Part shown: positions 8,363 through 17,625 of the stretch, one piece after another
Numbering within the stretch: the first letter of the stretch is position 1
How the letters are laid out: every line of letters starts with the position of its first letter
Source of the DNA: Halorussus halophilus
GTDB taxonomy: Archaea > Halobacteriota > Halobacteria > Halobacteriales > Haladaptataceae
Direction: 5' to 3'
Length of the DNA: 64,000 nucleotides
Assembly: GCF_008831545.1 (NCBI RefSeq)
Contig: NZ_CP044523.1
Coordinates: 1,054,001 to 1,118,000, forward strand
Made by a program: the position numbers and the translations under genes
Notes under the pieces: generated by a model
Told to the model about the DNA's origin: nothing
Databases searched by the model: none
What the model saw: only the letters and a program-made list of their open reading frames with translations

Positions 8363-10462
8363 ATGATCGAGTGGGAGGAGACGGAGTCTGGGTTGCGGGT
8401 CTACGACCGTACGAAGACGGAGGTGTGTATTGACGCTGAGGACTGGGTGGGGTCGGATGCGGACTACGAAATCGAGCGACCTGTCGATGGAACGGTATCT
8501 GGATACGTCTCCGAACTGCGACTCCCGTCTGCGTTGGTGACTGCTTCTAGCCTGACGAGCGACGATGAGTACAAACACGGCGGCGACGCAGAGACCCTAC
8601 AGCTTTCGGCCGACGACTACCTACTCAACATCGAAGCCAACATCAAGACGTACCTGCGCTTCTCGGGGCCTGCGACGATTTCGAAGAGCGAGGATTTCAG
8701 TGAACTTCACATCGGCTTGCCGGACGAGACGCTCGTAACGTTCGGATTTCGGAGCTTCAACGAAGAACCAGTCGAGACTATCACCGTCCCCCCGACGCCC
8801 GAAGGCGTCGCGACAGCGATTACGTACTCCTCGGCCACGCACAAAACTGACGGGCCGATGCGTTCGTATCCGACGCTCCGTAGTCACCCACCGCGAATAG
8901 AAGTCGGCAAAGACACCGAGATTCCCGATGCGGTTCGTGACGAGCGGTTCGAGACAGGTATCGAAGTCGTCGTTCCCGACGAGTTACGGTACACGTTCGT
9001 CGCGGCACCGCTCGCGTACTACTTGCAAGCGGAGATGACGGTCGCCGACTGCAACGCGCCCGTCCTGAAAATACCCGAAACTGGCGTGGAACACGAGTTC
9101 GAGTCGCTGCCGCAGTTCCAACACGAAGTCGTCGATATGCTTCGGCGGGTCTTCTTTTTGGACTGTCTCGTCCGGAACGAGGGCTACTACAGTTGGGACT
9201 TAGCCGAGATGGAACTCCTCGATACGGTCGGTATCGACGCCGAACGCGCCTACGATGCGACGCCCGCTGAACGACTCACTACGTATCTCGACGCTCCCTA
9301 CGAGCGCATCGACGACGAGTTGCCCGAGTGGCACCTCGCTATGCACGTCGAACCCACAGTGGACAACGTATCGTGTCTGCCGTATTTCCTCAACAACCTC
9401 GCCATCATTTACCTTCCCGAGTCGTCCGATTTGGAGAAAGAAGAGCTACTGAACAAGTCTATCGGTGATTTCTACCGGGCGGGTGACGTCGAACCCCCGA
9501 AACAGTCGCTTGCCCAGGATACCACCGTCCGTGCAGGTGCTGGGTCAGTAAAGTCGGTCGATAGACGCGACCCAGTTCTCCACGAGGGTCGAGTGAACGG
9601 CTGGCTGGCCGACGGCGTTCCGATAGACGTGTTCAAAGTCGTTCCGGAGACCTACGAGAACAAATTCAAGTACTTCGACCACAGCGACGGAGACATCGAC
9701 GTGACGGTCATTCTCAACGACGAGGAGATGATCAACGAACACGAAGACGTCGCCAACATCTACCGCGAGCGAGCAGAGGAACTCCCCATCGACGTGACAG
9801 TGAAAGAGTATCTCACGAAACAAGAACTCGCCGAGGTGTTGGAGTCTCACCACGACTTCGTCCACTACATCGGTCACTGCGAAGAGAGCGGCCTCAGATG
9901 TTCGAACGGGAACTTGTCTGTCTCGGACATAGAGGAGTGTAACGTTCAGACATTCTTCTTGAACGCTTGCGGGTCGTACTACGAGGGCCACGACCTAGTG
10001 GAGAAAGGGAGCGTCGCTGGCGCGGTGACGTTCACCAAAGTTCTGAACAAGCAAGCCGCCAAAGTCGGTGTGACGTTCGCGAGATTGCTGATAAATGGAT
10101 TTAACATCGACCTCGCGTTACGCTATGCTCGCCGTCGGATTATGATGGGGAAAGACTATGCGGTAGTGGGTGATGGGTCGCACGTTTTGACGCAGACTGG
10201 CCATAATAACGCTTCCATACTCTATCTGGAAGAACAAGATGGAGAATACGAAATTCAGTCGGATTATCTCCCCTTACACAATAATGGGATAATATACTAC
10301 ACTTACTTTAAGGATGAAAATAAGGCTCACTTGCAAGGAAATAAAGTCGCAGTCTCTGCCGTGAAGTCTGAGGCTATTTCGGCAATCCGAACTATGAATG
10401 CACCCGTAATCTACGACGGCGAAATTTATTGGTCTAACGAATTAATTAAAAAATTACGTTAG
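8363..10462 (+). CDS. CHAT-domain caspase-like cysteine protease
   Basis: A 699-residue soluble protein. The C-terminal part carries a CHAT (caspase HetF-associated with TPR) peptidase: His505 in DFVHYIGHC and Cys536 in FFLNACGS form the expected catalytic dyad. A trailing helix ALRYARRRI is typical of the fold. The first 400 residues are a beta-rich region and a helical region with no TPRs that I can see; they may sense or bind a partner. CHAT proteases act in prokaryotic immunity and regulated cell death, but the target here is unknown. From about base 10080 the gene turns AT-rich and uses codons unlike its 5' part, suggesting a mosaic or transferred 3' end. The stop overlaps that of a convergent tiny gene. 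Confidence 0.85.
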   Translation: MIEWEETESGLRVYDRTKTEVCIDAEDWVGSDADYEIERPVDGTVSGYVSELRLPSALVTASSLTSDDEYKHGGDAETLQLSADDYLLNIEANIKTYLRFSGPATISKSEDFSELHIGLPDETLVTFGFRSFNEEPVETITVPPTPEGVATAITYSSATHKTDGPMRSYPTLRSHPPRIEVGKDTEIPDAVRDERFETGIEVVVPDELRYTFVAAPLAYYLQAEMTVADCNAPVLKIPETGVEHEFESLPQFQHEVVDMLRRVFFLDCLVRNEGYYSWDLAEMELLDTVGIDAERAYDATPAERLTTYLDAPYERIDDELPEWHLAMHVEPTVDNVSCLPYFLNNLAIIYLPESSDLEKEELLNKSIGDFYRAGDVEPPKQSLAQDTTVRAGAGSVKSVDRRDPVLHEGRVNGWLADGVPIDVFKVVPETYENKFKYFDHSDGDIDVTVILNDEEMINEHEDVANIYRERAEELPIDVTVKEYLTKQELAEVLESHHDFVHYIGHCEESGLRCSNGNLSVSDIEECNVQTFFLNACGSYYEGHDLVEKGSVAGAVTFTKVLNKQAAKVGVTFARLLINGFNIDLALRYARRRIMMGKDYAVVGDGSHVLTQTGHNNASILYLEEQDGEYEIQSDYLPLHNNGIIYYTYFKDENKAHLQGNKVAVSAVKSEAISAIRTMNAPVIYDGEIYWSNELIKKLR

Positions 10463-10587
10463 GGTCCTTCTGCTCCAATCGTATTGGTCCCCACTTCTGT
10501 CAGAAGAACACCAAACAGCATCAGACCGTAAGCTCCATCCATCGCACGCGGACTCTCAACAATTCGCTGCCGGATTTTCTCGCGCAT
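10459..10587 (-). CDS. 42-residue hydrophobic mini-protein, convergent with the CHAT gene
   Basis: This short ORF runs from ATG 10587 to TAA 10459-10461 and overlaps the CHAT stop codon tail to tail. It starts with a basic helix (MREKIRQRI), has the segment ESPRAMDG, then one hydrophobic stretch of about 13 residues, and ends GAEGP. The layout (charged start, E-N/S-P-R/K, hydrophobic core, terminal Gly-Pro) resembles a family of tiny haloarchaeal proteins I recall as DUF7503; that match is from memory. A TATA-like CTATAAC lies about 60 bases upstream on its strand near 10646. It could be a membrane peptide linked to the protease, or a chance ORF. Confidence 0.5.
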   Translation of the reverse strand: MREKIRQRIVESPRAMDGAYGLMLFGVLLTEVGTNTIGAEGP

Positions 10588-10906
10588 GGTTACTCTTTGG
10601 TATTCTCTCTCATCACTTCATTCTTTCGCACTTTTCATCCGTGAGTTATAGCGGGAATAACAGCTGGAAACCCGCCATTAAAAATGGCGTACTCTCAGTA
10701 AAATCGACAGCGAGGGGTGGATAGGCTCTTCGGACATCTGGTTTGACGTTCGAAATCTCAGTACGGAGTGCTGGCCACAGTAAGGAAATCCATCCCGGGA
10801 TTCTGGTTAGAATTATGCAATCCTCGCCTTCATCTGCTCGTATAATCTGTGATTTCCGGTTACTACTAACGTTAAAATTAAGTAGGGGTAGGACGTTTGT
10901 CGGAAT
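10588..10906. other. AT-rich intergenic stretch
   Basis: There is no convincing gene. It contains the presumed promoter of the mini-protein near 10646. A 7-bp hairpin with loop AAA at 10673-10689 (CGCCATT / AATGGCG) lies in the middle. The promoter of the TbsP-like gene is at the right end. Confidence 0.5.
10863..10885 (+). promoter_or_regulatory. Inverted repeat around the TATA box of the TbsP-like gene
   Basis: CTACT (10863-10867) and AGTAG (10881-10885) flank a TATA-like GTTAAAATTA at 10871-10880. The ATG is at 10907. A repeat over the core promoter would suit repression or autoregulation; this is inference only. Confidence 0.35.
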
Positions 10907-11731
10907 ATGGACACGGAATCGAACCTGCTCGACCAAGACATCGCGGACATCCTTCGAACCGTCGTCGACGACGCGCCCGACGCAATGCTCGTCGTCAACC
11001 CGTCGAAGGACACCATCGAAGAACTGATCAACGTCGCTACGGACTACGAGGGTGACCTCCCGACCGTGCGCATGCTCGCACAGGAAGGTACTCTCAAGGA
11101 CGTGATGGAGGACTTCATCGTCGCCAGTAACGCGGCGGACCTCATCGACGCGGGCGAACTCTCGCTCCGTACGACCGACGAAGTGCCGAGTAACTCCCTG
11201 CTCGTCACGGACGAGGTCGTCATCGCGCTCGTCACCGCCGACGACCACGTCGGGGGCCTGACCACCGACGACGAGACGTTCGTCGGCGACGCGTACGACT
11301 CCTACGAGGCACAGTGGGAAGACGCGAGCCAGTTCTCGCTGCGCACGCCGCCGCTCTCGCGCGTTCGAGAGACGCTCGGCGACGAAATCAGCCCCGACGC
11401 ACAGGAAGACTTCGACGAGGTGCTGTCCTCGATGGAGACCGCCCGTGGAGACGGCGACGGTCTGGACGAAGTCACCATCAGCCTGCTCGTCGCGGCGAAG
11501 AACGAAGCGCTGCTGTACGACATCAGCAAGTGGGGCGAGGATGTCGGTATCGCCAGCAAGGCGACGTTCTCCCGCACGAAGACGAAGCTCGAAGACATGG
11601 GCCTCATCGGCACCGAGAAGGTCCCCATCGACGTCGGCCGTCCGCGCCTGCGCCTGAAGTTGGCTAACGACGACCTTCGCAGTGCGGACACGGACCAGAT
11701 CGCTGGGGTCGCCCAGAGCATGCTGAACTAA
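10907..11731 (+). CDS. tbsP: TbsP-like transcriptional regulator (DUF5821 family)
   Basis: A 274-residue acidic protein. An N-terminal alpha/beta domain (about 1-120, LLVTDEVVIALV) precedes a C-terminal winged helix (about 190-260: LLVAAKNEALLYDISKW, then GIASKATFSRTKTKLEDMGLI). The sequence fits the haloarchaeal family annotated as TbsP, reported to act with TrmB on gluconeogenic gapII. Assignment is from memory of the family. The gene is single, with an inverted repeat around its promoter. Confidence 0.7.
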   Translation: MDTESNLLDQDIADILRTVVDDAPDAMLVVNPSKDTIEELINVATDYEGDLPTVRMLAQEGTLKDVMEDFIVASNAADLIDAGELSLRTTDEVPSNSLLVTDEVVIALVTADDHVGGLTTDDETFVGDAYDSYEAQWEDASQFSLRTPPLSRVRETLGDEISPDAQEDFDEVLSSMETARGDGDGLDEVTISLLVAAKNEALLYDISKWGEDVGIASKATFSRTKTKLEDMGLIGTEKVPIDVGRPRLRLKLANDDLRSADTDQIAGVAQSMLN

Positions 11732-11811
11732 CGAGCAGACACCTTTTTCGAGACGCAATCTTCGACAGCGGTAGCACTGCGTTTTTGCCAGTCGCTTTCT
11801 TCGGTCGATGT

Positions 11812-13563
11812 ATGTCTCCTACTGTCGCGCTCGTCGGGTCCGGACCCGCGGCCGAAGCGACGATGGCCGCGCTCGGTGACGCGAACGCCGACGTCGTCCA
11901 GACGGACGTAGAGCGAATCGCGGCCGCAGACCTCGCGGTCGTCGCCGACGCAGTCGGCGCGACCGCGTTCGAGCGAGCGACCGAAGTCGCCCGCGAGAGC
12001 GGAACGCCGTGGCTCGCGGTCGAACTGGGTGGTGTCGGTGGCTACGCAGTCCCCGAGGTGGACGCAGCGGTCTCGGGATTCGCGCCGCCGACCGCCTGTT
12101 TCGACTGTCTTCGAACGCGCGTCGCGGCCAATGCCGAGGAAGGGACCGACTCACCCGATATCGACCAAGCCAACGCCCGTTTCGCGGGTGCGCTCGCCGG
12201 GCGGGAGGCCGCGACACTCGTCTCCGGCGGCGAGTCGTCGGTCCTCGGTGGTGTCCTCGAACTTCCGCACGCAGAGCGAAACGTCTTGCCGGTTCCGGGG
12301 TGTAGTTGCGCGACCGGTACGCATCGCGACCCCACGCTCGACCGCGGGTACACCGACGTAGCTATCGACGACGCGTTGGCGCGCGCCGAGGAGACCGTAG
12401 ACGACCGCGTCGGCGTCGTCTCGTCTATCGGCGAGGTCGAGTCGTTCCCTGCACCGTACTACCTCGCACAAGTCGCCGACACGACCGGATTTAGTGACGT
12501 GCAAGCCGCCGAACAGGCCGCAGGCGTCGCGGCTGACTGGAACGCCGCACTGATGAAGGCGCTCGGCGAGGCCCTCGAACGCTACAGCGCGGGCGTCTAT
12601 CGCGACGACGACTTCGAGAGCGGGCGACCCGCAGACTTCCAATCCGGCGGTCCCGCCGACTTCGATTCGGTGGTCGCTCCCGACCGGTTCGTGCGACCCG
12701 AAGACTGGCCCGAACCCGACCCGACGGAGTCGATTCGGTGGGTCGAAGGCTCGGACCTTCACACTGACGAGCGAACCTTGCTTCCCGCCGAGTTCGTCCA
12801 GTTCCCCCCTCCGGAGACGCGTTACAAACCCTCCATCACGACCGGTCTCGGGTTAGGGAATTCGTCGGTCGAAGCACTGCTGTCGGGACTCTACGAGACC
12901 ATAGAGCGCGACGCGACGATGCTCTCGTGGTACTCCTCGTTCGACCCGCTCGGACTGCGCGTCGAGAGCGACGCCTTCGAGACGCTCGAAAAGCGCGCCC
13001 GAGCGGAAGAACTCTCCGTGACGCCCCTCCTTGTCACGCAAGACGTAGACGTGCCAGTCGTCGCAGTCGCCGTCCACCGCGAAAATTCATGGCCTCAGTT
13101 CGCCGTCGGGTCGGACGCCGACTTGGACCCGGACGCGGCGGCTACCTCCGCACTCGCAGAAGCACTCCAGAACTGGATGGAACTGCGCTCGATGGGCCGC
13201 GAAGACGCCGCCGACGCAGACGGCGCTATCGGCGAGTACGCCGACTTCCCCGAGACGGCCCGCGAGTTCGTCGCCGTCGAGACGGAGATTCCGAGCGCGA
13301 GCGTCGGTGCTGACGACGCGAGCGGAGAAGCCGAACTCGACGCCGTCCTCGACAGAGTCGCCGACGCGGACCTCGACGTCTACGCGGCTCGGCTCACCCC
13401 CCGCGACGTGGAGGCGGTCGGCTTCGAGGCAGTTCGCGTCCTCGCTCCAGAGGCGCAACCGCTCTTTACGGGCGACTCCTTCTTCGGCGAGAGGGCCCGA
13501 ACTGTCCCCGGAGAACTGGGCTTCGAGTTCCGGCCAGAGCGCGAACCGCATCCGTACCCCTAA
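11812..13563 (+). CDS. YcaO-like protein with N-terminal E1-like domain
   Basis: YcaO enzymes activate peptide amide backbones with ATP to form azolines or thioamides. From ATG 11812 the protein has 583 residues. The N-terminal part (about 1-170) looks like a small E1/partner domain, with CFDCLRTRV and a CSCATG pair of cysteines that may bind metal. The YcaO domain follows: ALMKALGEALERYSAG and the ATP-site helix GNSSVEALLSGLYETIERD. An upstream in-frame start at 11785 is less likely. No peptide substrate gene or radical-SAM partner is nearby. In archaea YcaO also modifies proteins such as McrA, but this is not a methanogen; the substrate is unknown. Confidence 0.85.
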   Translation: MSPTVALVGSGPAAEATMAALGDANADVVQTDVERIAAADLAVVADAVGATAFERATEVARESGTPWLAVELGGVGGYAVPEVDAAVSGFAPPTACFDCLRTRVAANAEEGTDSPDIDQANARFAGALAGREAATLVSGGESSVLGGVLELPHAERNVLPVPGCSCATGTHRDPTLDRGYTDVAIDDALARAEETVDDRVGVVSSIGEVESFPAPYYLAQVADTTGFSDVQAAEQAAGVAADWNAALMKALGEALERYSAGVYRDDDFESGRPADFQSGGPADFDSVVAPDRFVRPEDWPEPDPTESIRWVEGSDLHTDERTLLPAEFVQFPPPETRYKPSITTGLGLGNSSVEALLSGLYETIERDATMLSWYSSFDPLGLRVESDAFETLEKRARAEELSVTPLLVTQDVDVPVVAVAVHRENSWPQFAVGSDADLDPDAAATSALAEALQNWMELRSMGREDAADADGAIGEYADFPETAREFVAVETEIPSASVGADDASGEAELDAVLDRVADADLDVYAARLTPRDVEAVGFEAVRVLAPEAQPLFTGDSFFGERARTVPGELGFEFRPEREPHPYP

Positions 13564-13587
13564 GAGCCGACACTTCGAAGTCCCGCT

Positions 13588-14649
13588 ATGAACGAGGCCG
13601 AACAACTTCGGGAGCAGTTCCGGTCGTTTGCCGACTGGTGTGTCGGTACGTCACCGCTGTACGAACGTCTAGCTCGCGGCGTCGCCGACGATTCGGAACT
13701 GCTCGCGCTCGCCGCGGAGACGCCCGACGGCAGGTCTCCGCCGCACCTGCTGTTAGCGGGAGTACAGTATCTGCTCTTCGAGCGCCGTGACCACGAACTG
13801 GCCGACTTCTATCCATCTGTCACGACAGACGCGACCGACCCGGACGAGGAGGACCCGTTCCCGGCGTTCCGTGAGTTCGCGCTCGAAAACGCCGACGAGA
13901 TTCGAGACCTTCTCGCCAGTCGCAGAACCCAGACGAACGCCGTCAGGCGGTGTGCCGCGCTCATGCCTGCCTTCGAGGTGGTTTCGCGGCGAGCGAACCG
14001 CCGTCCGCTCGCGCTGGTCGAAGTCGGCCCGAGCGCGGGACTGAATCTACTGTGGGGCCGCTACTGCTACGACTACGGTTCCTTCGGTCGATACGGCAAC
14101 TCGGACTCGCCCGTGGTCCTCGAATCGGAGGTTCGTGGCGAATCGACGCCGCCGTTCCCCGAGAACGATGGACTTCCGCCTGTCGAATCGCGGGTCGGAC
14201 TCGACCTGAATCCGCTGGACGTGACCGACGACGCCGACGCTCTCTGGTTGCGGTCGCTCGTCTGGCCGGAACACGACGAGCGCCACGACATTCTCGACGG
14301 CGCTATCGAAGTCGCTCGCCGCGAACCGCCGGAGTTGCGCGAAGGTGACGCCCTCGAACTGCTCCCCGATGCGCTGGCAGAAATCCCGCCGGAGACGCCG
14401 GTCTGCGTCTTCGACACGCAAGTTCGCTATCAATTCAGCGACGAGATGCGTGAACGCTTCGACGACCTGCTCCTCGCGGCGGGCGAGAACCGAGAACTCT
14501 ACTCCCTATCGGGCGACTTGACCGCAGACTGGGCCGAGAACGGCATCGTCCTGACACTTCAGACGGTCGAGGACGGAACCTTCCACTCGGAGCGACTCGC
14601 CACCTACGAACAACACGGTCGATGGGTCGAGTGGGTAAGCGAACCCTGA
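13588..14649 (+). CDS. DUF2332 family protein
   Basis: A 353-residue protein starting 24 bases after the YcaO stop, so the two are likely co-transcribed. It has the DUF2332 pattern: LREQFRSFADWCVGTSPLYERLA, then RSPPHLLLAGVQYLLF, RRCAALMPAF and VEVGPSAGLNLLW. The last motif is like a SAM-methyltransferase glycine loop, which makes a Rossmann-type fold plausible. The reaction is unknown. Confidence 0.85.
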   Translation: MNEAEQLREQFRSFADWCVGTSPLYERLARGVADDSELLALAAETPDGRSPPHLLLAGVQYLLFERRDHELADFYPSVTTDATDPDEEDPFPAFREFALENADEIRDLLASRRTQTNAVRRCAALMPAFEVVSRRANRRPLALVEVGPSAGLNLLWGRYCYDYGSFGRYGNSDSPVVLESEVRGESTPPFPENDGLPPVESRVGLDLNPLDVTDDADALWLRSLVWPEHDERHDILDGAIEVARREPPELREGDALELLPDALAEIPPETPVCVFDTQVRYQFSDEMRERFDDLLLAAGENRELYSLSGDLTADWAENGIVLTLQTVEDGTFHSERLATYEQHGRWVEWVSEP

Positions 14650-14733
14650 CCACGGAAGGTTTTAAGACCGGGCGCGTCCTACGTGTTAGCGTATGACATC
14701 ATCTTTTGTGTTCGATTCGGTACGAGGAGCGTG

Positions 14734-14913
14734 GTGTCCGTGACGAACGAGTACGACCTCGACTGTGCGACCTGCGGGTCCGCTCTGACGAAACGAGAGG
14801 TCGCCGCGAAGGCGCTGGGGTTCACCGCGCCGGGCGAGGTCGAGATTGCGGAATGTTCGGAGTGTGGGGGTCGCTACTTCCCGGACGCGACGTTGCGACG
14901 GTTGAGTACGTAG
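14734..14913 (+). CDS. Small zinc-ribbon protein
   Basis: The conserved part has two CxxC knuckles (CATCG and CSECGG) about 28 residues apart and ends in FPDATLRRLST. A TATA-like TTTTAAGA near 14659 places the transcript start near 14690. Therefore one of the GTG codons at 14731, 14734 or 14740 is the probable start rather than 14683. The family is unknown; nucleic-acid or metal binding is expected. Confidence 0.6.
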   Translation: MSVTNEYDLDCATCGSALTKREVAAKALGFTAPGEVEIAECSECGGRYFPDATLRRLST

Positions 14914-14930
14914 AAAATCGAATGTAAGGC

Positions 14931-16061
14931 TTAGACGCCGAAGGTCGCTCGGAGCATGTCTCGTGTCCCCGGTCCGAGACCGACTGCGACGATAGCCACG
15001 AGCAACAGAATCGCGTAGCGCGGACTCTCGTCGAAGATTTCCTCGTCGAACACCCAGACGACGAACAGTGCTGCGACGATTTTCACGAGGAGGAACGGCC
15101 ACGCAGTTCCGATGAGGTTCTGGACCGCTTCGGGGAACTGCTGTCCGACGCCGATGAGCGCGCGGTTGACCGGATGCTTCGGAACGAGGTCGGCCGGGAG
15201 TCCGAGTTCTTTCGCCCAGTCGATGCCGACCACGTTGGCGACGCCGTCCACAGAGTGTGCCCAGAGGACGACGATGCCCATCATTTTCGTCCCGTAGTTC
15301 ACTTCAGGCGCGAACTGCTCGACGCCCCACCACGCGAGCGCGGTGACGAGCGTCGCACCGACGAGGACGACGACCGTAATCTGTGGGTAGAAATCGACGT
15401 AGTTCGTCGTGAACGCGAGGTAACTCAGATAGCCGAGACTCCCGACCAGCAGGGCGGTGCCGATGCCCGCGAGCGGGTAGTAGTAGTTGTCTATGATACC
15501 GTTTCTGTCTAGCCAGACGCTGACTAGCAGTGCGGCCAGCGTGATGAAGAACATCGTGAAGTAGATGACCGGACTGATGATGAGCGTGTTCCACGGGAAC
15601 GAGATAGCCGCGTCGATTCCCTGCGGAACTTCGTCGTTGGCGTCCTCGATGACGCGCAGTGCCCCGCCGAACAGCATGTAGGGGAACAACGCGTAGAACA
15701 GGCCTCTGTCCTGGCCGATGTCGAATCGCCGGAGCATGAACACGATTCCCAGCAGTCCGAGTAGCATCGTAATCGCGTAGCCGACTTCCGAGACAGCAGT
15801 GTAACCGGGGTAGGCGACCGGCTCCGCGGCGGCTTGACAGGCAGCTGTATCGTAGAGATACTTCGTCGTCCCGCCCGCGCGAGTCGCACAGACAGCACTC
15901 TTCGCGTCGGCAAGCACCGGTCCCCAGAAGTAGTGCCAGATGAAGCCGTCGTACACCTGCTTGGGGAACACCAGCGCGCCGCCGACGAGTGCGACCAGGA
16001 GCGCGAGGACGGCCCCACCCCACAGTCGCTCGTTGTCGTAGTCGTCCGTCACAGTACTCAT
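14931..16061 (-). CDS. DUF63 family membrane protein
   Basis: A 376-residue integral membrane protein with about eight to ten hydrophobic helices. The block [24 protein letters not shown] with an acidic pair inside the membrane region is characteristic of DUF63, an archaeal family of unknown function. It ends WAKELGLP and [14 protein letters not shown]. It lies downstream of the Lrp gene on the same strand with a 59-base gap, so joint regulation is possible. Confidence 0.9.
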   Translation of the reverse strand: MSTVTDDYDNERLWGGAVLALLVALVGGALVFPKQVYDGFIWHYFWGPVLADAKSAVCATRAGGTTKYLYDTAACQAAAEPVAYPGYTAVSEVGYAITMLLGLLGIVFMLRRFDIGQDRGLFYALFPYMLFGGALRVIEDANDEVPQGIDAAISFPWNTLIISPVIYFTMFFITLAALLVSVWLDRNGIIDNYYYPLAGIGTALLVGSLGYLSYLAFTTNYVDFYPQITVVVLVGATLVTALAWWGVEQFAPEVNYGTKMMGIVVLWAHSVDGVANVVGIDWAKELGLPADLVPKHPVNRALIGVGQQFPEAVQNLIGTAWPFLLVKIVAALFVVWVFDEEIFDESPRYAILLLVAIVAVGLGPGTRDMLRATFGV

Positions 16062-16120
16062 GTGTGTAGTTGCCGCAACCGGGCCGTTTTACGGTTCCGG
16101 TCTCGGCTTTCTCTGGTTGC

Positions 16121-16582
16121 CTACTCCTCGGAGTCGATTGGCAACTCCTCCGTCTCGTACGGCGTTCCGAGGATGACCATCGTCTGGGAGCGCGCGAAGC
16201 CGTCCATCTGGGCAATATTCTCGAACATCAGTTCCCGAAGGTTGTCGGCGTCTTCGGCGTAGACGCGCATCAGCACGTCCCACGAGCCCGTCGTGAGATG
16301 AACCTCTTGGACGCCGTCGATGTCGTCCAGTCGCGCCAGCGTGTCTTCTTCTTGGCCTTGCTCGACTTGGAGGCCGACGATAGCGGAGATGCCGAAGTCG
16401 AGTGCCTTGGGGTCAACCTTCGCGTGATAGCCTTCGATGACGCCAGCGTCTTCCATTCGATTGACGCGGTCGTGGACTGTCGCGCTAGACATATCTATGC
16501 GCCGCGCAATCTCGCTAAACGGCGTTCTCGCGTCTTCTTGGAGTGCTTTCAGAATTTCGCGGTCGGTATCATCGAGTTCCAT
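16121..16582 (-). CDS. Lrp/AsnC family transcriptional regulator
   Basis: A 153-residue regulator with an N-terminal winged helix (DDTDREILKALQEDARTPF, then IARRIDMSSATVHDRVNRM) and a C-terminal RAM ligand-sensing domain (about 70-145). Members sense amino acids or related metabolites and often regulate themselves. The full-length two-domain form argues for a classical Lrp rather than a stand-alone RAM protein. Confidence 0.93.
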   Translation of the reverse strand: MELDDTDREILKALQEDARTPFSEIARRIDMSSATVHDRVNRMEDAGVIEGYHAKVDPKALDFGISAIVGLQVEQGQEEDTLARLDDIDGVQEVHLTTGSWDVLMRVYAEDADNLRELMFENIAQMDGFARSQTMVILGTPYETEELPIDSEE

Positions 16583-16605
16583 ACGTTACATCAGATTCTT
16601 TCAGG

Positions 16606-16615
16606 CTATATATCC
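16606..16615 (-). promoter_or_regulatory. TATA-like box of the Lrp gene
   Basis: Minus-strand GGATATATAG is centred about 28 bases before ATG 16582, consistent with a leaderless transcript. Confidence 0.55.
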
Positions 16616-16651
16616 TTAGAATTCAGTTCGCCAGCGGAGTGGAGTGAGAAC

Positions 16652-17443
16652 TCACTCGATACTGCGCGCCGCGGCCAACAGTTCTTCGTGTGCCCCCCCG
16701 TTCGACGCGACCAGACCGGTGCTGTCGTGTCGCCACCGGTTGCCCTCCAAGTCGGTCACAGTCCCGCCCGCTTGCCGGACCATGTAGACGCCCGCCACGG
16801 TGTCCCACGGGTTCGGGTCTACGTTCGTTAGCGTCCCCTCTAGCATTCCCGCGGCGACCATCCCGAGAGTCAGTTGGGCACAGCCCAAGCGTCGCATGTC
16901 GCCGAACCGCTCGACGATTGCTTCGCAGGCGTCGGCGTACTCGTCACGGTGGTCGAAGTCCCACCAGATAGTCGGCGCGACCGCGAACGTCTCGGGGTCG
17001 GTCTTCTCGCTGACCGAGACGGAGTTGCCGTTCAGTGTCGTGCCCTCTGGTCCGGCGACGAAGGCCTCGTCTAGTGCCGGAGAGATGTTGGCCGCCGCGA
17101 CTGGCTCGCCGTCGCGCACTGCGGCGACGCTCGTCGTCCACAGTGGGAGGTCTCGCACGTAGTTGTTCGTTCCGTCGATGGGGTCGATGACCCACGAGTC
17201 GCCTGAGTCCGGAACTTCTTTCAGTTCGTCTTCCTCCTCGCCGACGATTGCGTCCTCGATGGCCTCCTCGCGTATCTCCTCGATGACGCGTCGTTGGGCG
17301 TTTCGGTCGGCTTCGGTCACCACGTCGGTCTTGCCGTCTTTCGTCTCCACGGCCAGCCCCTGTCGGAATCCTTCGGCGGCGACTTCGCTGCCTGCGGTCG
17401 CGGCGCGCTCTGCGAGCGCGACGCGGTCGATTTCGTCGGTCAT
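16652..17443 (-). CDS. Inositol monophosphatase family protein
   Basis: A 263-residue Mg-dependent sugar-phosphatase fold. Metal-binding motifs are GEEE (about residue 70), WVIDPIDGTNNY and, near the C-terminus, NPWDTVAG. The family includes inositol monophosphatase, fructose-1,6-bisphosphatase and PAP phosphatase activities; the sequence alone does not choose between them. The gene is divergent from the tRNA-Leu gene, with about 100 bases between them. Confidence 0.9.
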   Translation of the reverse strand: MTDEIDRVALAERAATAGSEVAAEGFRQGLAVETKDGKTDVVTEADRNAQRRVIEEIREEAIEDAIVGEEEDELKEVPDSGDSWVIDPIDGTNNYVRDLPLWTTSVAAVRDGEPVAAANISPALDEAFVAGPEGTTLNGNSVSVSEKTDPETFAVAPTIWWDFDHRDEYADACEAIVERFGDMRRLGCAQLTLGMVAAGMLEGTLTNVDPNPWDTVAGVYMVRQAGGTVTDLEGNRWRHDSTGLVASNGGAHEELLAAARSIE

Positions 17444-17506
17444 TTTACGGGGAGTAGGGTGTCAGCCGAAAAATGTTGTCGAAACTAATCCGTCCACATT
17501 CGGAAC

Positions 17507-17514
17507 GTTTTAAC
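17507..17514 (+). promoter_or_regulatory. TATA-like box of tRNA-Leu
   Basis: GTTTTAAC is centred about 31 bases before the first tRNA base, the usual distance for archaeal tRNA promoters. Confidence 0.5.
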
Positions 17515-17541
17515 CGCACCACGGCCCACTGTCAAGTGCGT

Positions 17542-17625
17542 GCGAGGGTAGCCAAGCCTGGAAACGGCGACGGACTCAAGATCCGTTCCCGTAGGGGTCC
17601 AAGGGTTCAAATCCCTTCCCTCGCA
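17542..17625 (+). tRNA. tRNA-Leu (anticodon CAA)
   Basis: An 84-base type II tRNA. The acceptor GCGAGGG pairs with CCCTCGC, followed by discriminator A at 17625. The anticodon stem ACGGA/TCCGT holds the loop CTCAAGA, giving anticodon CAA (codon UUG). A long variable arm follows (TCCCGTAGGGGT). The T arm is AAGGG-TTCAAAT-CCCTT. CCA is not encoded. No intron is needed to fold it. Confidence 0.95.
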
